DNA from: Frankiales bacterium
Lineage (GTDB): Bacteria; Actinomycetota; Actinomycetes; Mycobacteriales; SCTD01
Assembly (NCBI GenBank): GCA_025464695.1
Contig: JAODNQ010000143.1
Span: 1-23,186 of the forward strand
DNA length: 23,186 nucleotides
Direction: 5' to 3'
Shown here: piece after piece, positions 21,623 to 23,186 of the stretch
How the letters are laid out: each line of letters opens with the position of its first letter
Position numbering within the stretch: position 1 is the stretch's first letter
Position numbers and translations under genes: made by a program
Notes under the pieces: generated by a model
What the model was told of the DNA's origin: nothing
Seen by the model: the letters and a program-made list of their open reading frames with translations, nothing else
Database searches by the model: none

Positions 21623-22384
21623 CTACTTCGTGGTCGAGATCCCGCCGTCGACCGGGATGACGGCCCCCGTGACGTAGGAGCCGGCGCGGCTGGCGAGGAA
21701 CACGGCGGTTCCCGCCATGTCGTCGGGCCGACCGATCCGGCGCAGCGGCGCGGCCTCGGCGATCTCCTTGCCGAACGCGTCGAGGGTGGCCGCCATCATC
21801 TTCGACTCGAACGGTCCCGGGGCGATCGCGTTGACCGTGATGCCCTGCGGCGACAGCTCCTTCGCCAGGTGCCGGGTCAGCTGGTGTACCGCGGCCTTCG
21901 TCGAGGAGTAGGCGTAGGTCGGCAGCACGGGCACGTGGAGGCCGTCGATCGACCCGATGTTGATGACCCGGGCGGGGTCGTCGAGCGAGGCGGCCTGCTT
22001 GAGCGCCGGCAGGAAGGCCCGGGTGAGGAAGAACGGGCTCTTGAGGTTGAGGTCGACGAGCTTGTCCCAGGCGCTCTCGGGATAGGTCTCGAGCGGCTCG
22101 CCCCAGGTCGCGCCCGCGTTGTTGACCAGCACGTGCACCGGGCCCTCCACGGCGGCGGCCAGCCGGACGCACTCGTCCTCGCGGCCCAGGTCGGCAGGCA
22201 CGGCGCGGACCGTCCCGTGGGGGGAGAGCTCGGCGACGGCGGCGTCGCAGGCGTCCGCCTTGCGGGAGCTGATGACGACGGAGCAGCCGGCGTCGAGCAG
22301 GCCGCGGGCGATCATCAGGCCGATGCCGCGGGTGCCGCCGGTGACGACGGCCTGCTTGCCGGTGAGGTCGAACAGCGGGTTCAC
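21623..22384 (-). CDS. SDR family oxidoreductase
   Basis: This 253-residue protein is a classical short-chain dehydrogenase/reductase. The cofactor loop is TGGTRGIG (near 16-23), and the NNAGATWG motif is present. A catalytic Ser occurs in INIGSIDG, the catalytic Tyr/Lys in YAYSSTKAAVHQL, and the post-active-site segment is VNAIAPGPFESKM. The C-terminus (DDMAGTAVFLASRAGSYVTGAVIPVDGGIS) is typical of the RhlG/FabG-like group. Arg24 and Ser40-Arg41-Lys42 (SSRKAD) after the second strand suggest NADP(H) preference. The substrate is unknown. GTG 22384 is preceded by AGGGGA overlapping the stop of the upstream phosphatase-like gene, with a seven-base gap, so the two are almost certainly one operon. 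Confidence 0.93.
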   Translation of the reverse strand: MNPLFDLTGKQAVVTGGTRGIGLMIARGLLDAGCSVVISSRKADACDAAVAELSPHGTVRAVPADLGREDECVRLAAAVEGPVHVLVNNAGATWGEPLETYPESAWDKLVDLNLKSPFFLTRAFLPALKQAASLDDPARVINIGSIDGLHVPVLPTYAYSSTKAAVHQLTRHLAKELSPQGITVNAIAPGPFESKMMAATLDAFGKEIAEAAPLRRIGRPDDMAGTAVFLASRAGSYVTGAVIPVDGGISTTK

Positions 22385-22391
22385 GGGTCCC

Positions 22392-23009
22392 CTAGCGGTA
22401 GGTCACGAGGCCGGGCTCGGCCTCGAGGTGGGCGTGGTCGTTGACGGACACGAGCGAGGTGCCGGAGCGGCCGCGGACGACCTTGGCGAGGCCGGTGTTG
22501 ACCATGACGCGCGCCAGCCGGGTCCAGCCGGGGTCAGGCAGACCGAGCAGCGCGGCGGTGGCCACCCCGATGCTGCCGGCCGACGCCACGACCACCGTCG
22601 TGCCCGGGCCGGACAGCGCTCGGTCGAGGGCACCGGCGACGCGGTCGCGGAAGGCCGGCCAGGGCTCGCGGTAGCCGGTCCCGCCCTGCACCCAGACCGC
22701 GAGCGCGTCGTCGAGCAGCAGCTGGAAGGAGGCGTTGTCCGTCACCTCGCGGGGCGGGACGCCGCTGAGCACGTCGAGGGAGTCGTACTCGTCCCACCCG
22801 GGGTCGGTCTCCACCGGTGCGGCGAGGCCGAGCCCGCGCGCCGTGTCCTGCTGCCGCACCAGCGTGCCGGTCACCAGCCGGGCGACGTCGAGGGGCTGCA
22901 GCCGCTTCCCGAGCAGGCCCGCCTGCCGGTGCCCGAGGGGTGACAGGACGTCGTAGTCGGCAGCGCCGAAGCTGGCCTGACCGTGCCGTGCCAGCAGCAG
23001 GACGCTCAC
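22392..23009 (-). CDS. Histidine phosphatase superfamily protein lacking the second catalytic His
   Basis: This 205-residue protein opens with the phosphoglycerate mutase-like signature LLLARHGQASFG (Arg8, His9, Gly10), followed by LSPLGHRQAGLLGKRL, an Arg52 in LVRQQDTA and Glu74 in GWDEYDS. The position that usually reads SHGG reads VVVASAGSIG, so the second catalytic His is Ala144. A subset of actinobacterial family members also varies here. Activity is therefore uncertain, and it may be a slow phosphatase or a binding protein. GTG 23009 (MSVLLLARHG) is chosen over an upstream in-frame GTG at 23066, because a TAGGGT -10-like hexamer (23052 to 23047) lies between them. It is followed within seven bases by the SDR gene. 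Confidence 0.88.
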   Translation of the reverse strand: MSVLLLARHGQASFGAADYDVLSPLGHRQAGLLGKRLQPLDVARLVTGTLVRQQDTARGLGLAAPVETDPGWDEYDSLDVLSGVPPREVTDNASFQLLLDDALAVWVQGGTGYREPWPAFRDRVAGALDRALSGPGTTVVVASAGSIGVATAALLGLPDPGWTRLARVMVNTGLAKVVRGRSGTSLVSVNDHAHLEAEPGLVTYR

Positions 23010-23046
23010 GCGGACGGGCCTCTCGGACGGCGGGACGACCTGCGCG

Positions 23047-23052
23047 ACCCTA
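23047..23052 (-). promoter_or_regulatory. -10-like element of the phosphatase-SDR operon
   Basis: The minus strand reads TAGGGT, with a predicted start about seven bases further on and a leader of about 30 bases containing GAGAGG before GTG 23009. It diverges from the leaderless lipoprotein promoter. Confidence 0.5.
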
Positions 23053-23097
23053 GGCGAGCCCCGCACGTGCCCGCCGACCTGCCCCGGGTGCTCCCCG

Positions 23098-23109
23098 TAG
23101 CCTGACGCC
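23098..23109 (+). promoter_or_regulatory. Leaderless-type promoter of the lipoprotein gene
   Basis: TAGCCT (23098-23103), then GACGCC, then GTG at 23110. It has the same hexamer and spacing as at 9810. Confidence 0.55.
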
Positions 23110-23186
23110 GTGCCGCTGCGACGCCCTGCCCTCCTGCTCGCAGCCGGTCTCCTGACCGCCTGCGGCGGCGCCCCGACGGCTCCGGC
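23110..23186 (+). CDS. N-terminus of a lipoprotein (3' cut by the window end)
   Basis: Only about 25 codons are visible: M-P-L-R-R-P, a hydrophobic stretch (ALLLAAGLLT), then the lipobox LTAC followed by GGAPTAP. This is a classic type II signal peptide with the lipidated Cys at residue 18 and a flexible tail. Positive charge before the hydrophobic core and the short n-region fit well. The mature function cannot be judged. The GTG start is supported by the TAGCCT-N6-GTG arrangement. Confidence 0.75.
   Translation, partial: MPLRRPALLLAAGLLTACGGAPTAP

Noticed and set aside
23010..23066. Upstream GTG extension of the histidine phosphatase
   Set aside because: A -10-like TAGGGT lies downstream of that GTG, and the family signature starts at MSVLLLARHG.
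1..23186. CRISPR array, insertion sequence, phage genes, toxin-antitoxin or defence island
   Set aside because: No regular direct repeats with spacers, transposase motifs, integrase or phage structural genes were seen. The repeats found are short duplications or a G-rich tract.

Overview
The window is one continuous piece of a very GC-rich actinobacterial chromosome. Evidence for this is the strong G/C bias at third codon positions, frequent GTG starts, an initiator tRNA with no encoded CCA, a GAF-ANTAR protein, a DUF3263 protein, a 13E12/DUF222-type HNH protein with an actinobacterial SOS box, and many starts that look leaderless. A soluble chemoreceptor suggests a motile organism. Lineages such as Kineosporiales, Geodermatophilales or Frankiales would fit, but the sequence alone does not settle this. 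There is no CRISPR array, prophage, insertion sequence or rRNA.

Layout. 1-2755: 3' part of a large UPF0182 membrane protein. 2802-2917: initiator tRNA-fMet with a strong hairpin terminator. 3051-4298: intracellular-type polyhydroxyalkanoate depolymerase. 4411-7562: a signalling cluster with a degenerate receiver protein, a GAF-ANTAR RNA-binding antiterminator, a small DUF3263 protein, a soluble PAS chemoreceptor and an orphan UVR-motif protein. 7626-8543: secreted beta-propeller protein, convergent with and overlapping by four bases a GAF/SpoIIE-type phosphatase (8540-9772, minus). That phosphatase is divergent from an APH/ACAD11-like kinase (9822-10868). 10911-11090: G-run-rich tandem-repeat tract. 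11158-12519 (minus): HNH/DUF222 protein behind a perfect LexA-type box. 12820-13221: VOC/glyoxalase protein. 13348-15039 (minus): secreted glycoside hydrolase resembling the GH79 (heparanase-like) group. 15221-15763: RibD-C/DHFR-like reductase. 15865-16662: TesB-like thioesterase. 16746-19322: UvrA2-type ATPase. 19448-20599: secreted protein of unknown function. 20785-23009 (minus): cation diffusion transporter with a Cys-rich tail, SDR oxidoreductase and histidine-phosphatase-fold protein. 23110 to the end: start of a lipoprotein gene cut by the window edge.

Themes. Signalling and stress: pseudo-receiver, ANTAR protein, SpoIIE phosphatase and PAS-MCP. DNA damage: SOS-controlled HNH protein, UvrA2 and UVR-motif protein. 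The rest is mostly single-gene metabolism or secretion. The strongest cross-window pattern is regulatory: eight genes have a -10-like hexamer (mostly NAGNCT) exactly six bases before the start codon, which implies leaderless transcripts. No single new defence or biosynthetic system is evident. The items most worth follow-up are the pseudo-receiver/ANTAR pair, the SOS-box HNH gene, the leaderless promoter class and the compact divergent promoter with a CCCACGTGGG palindrome.
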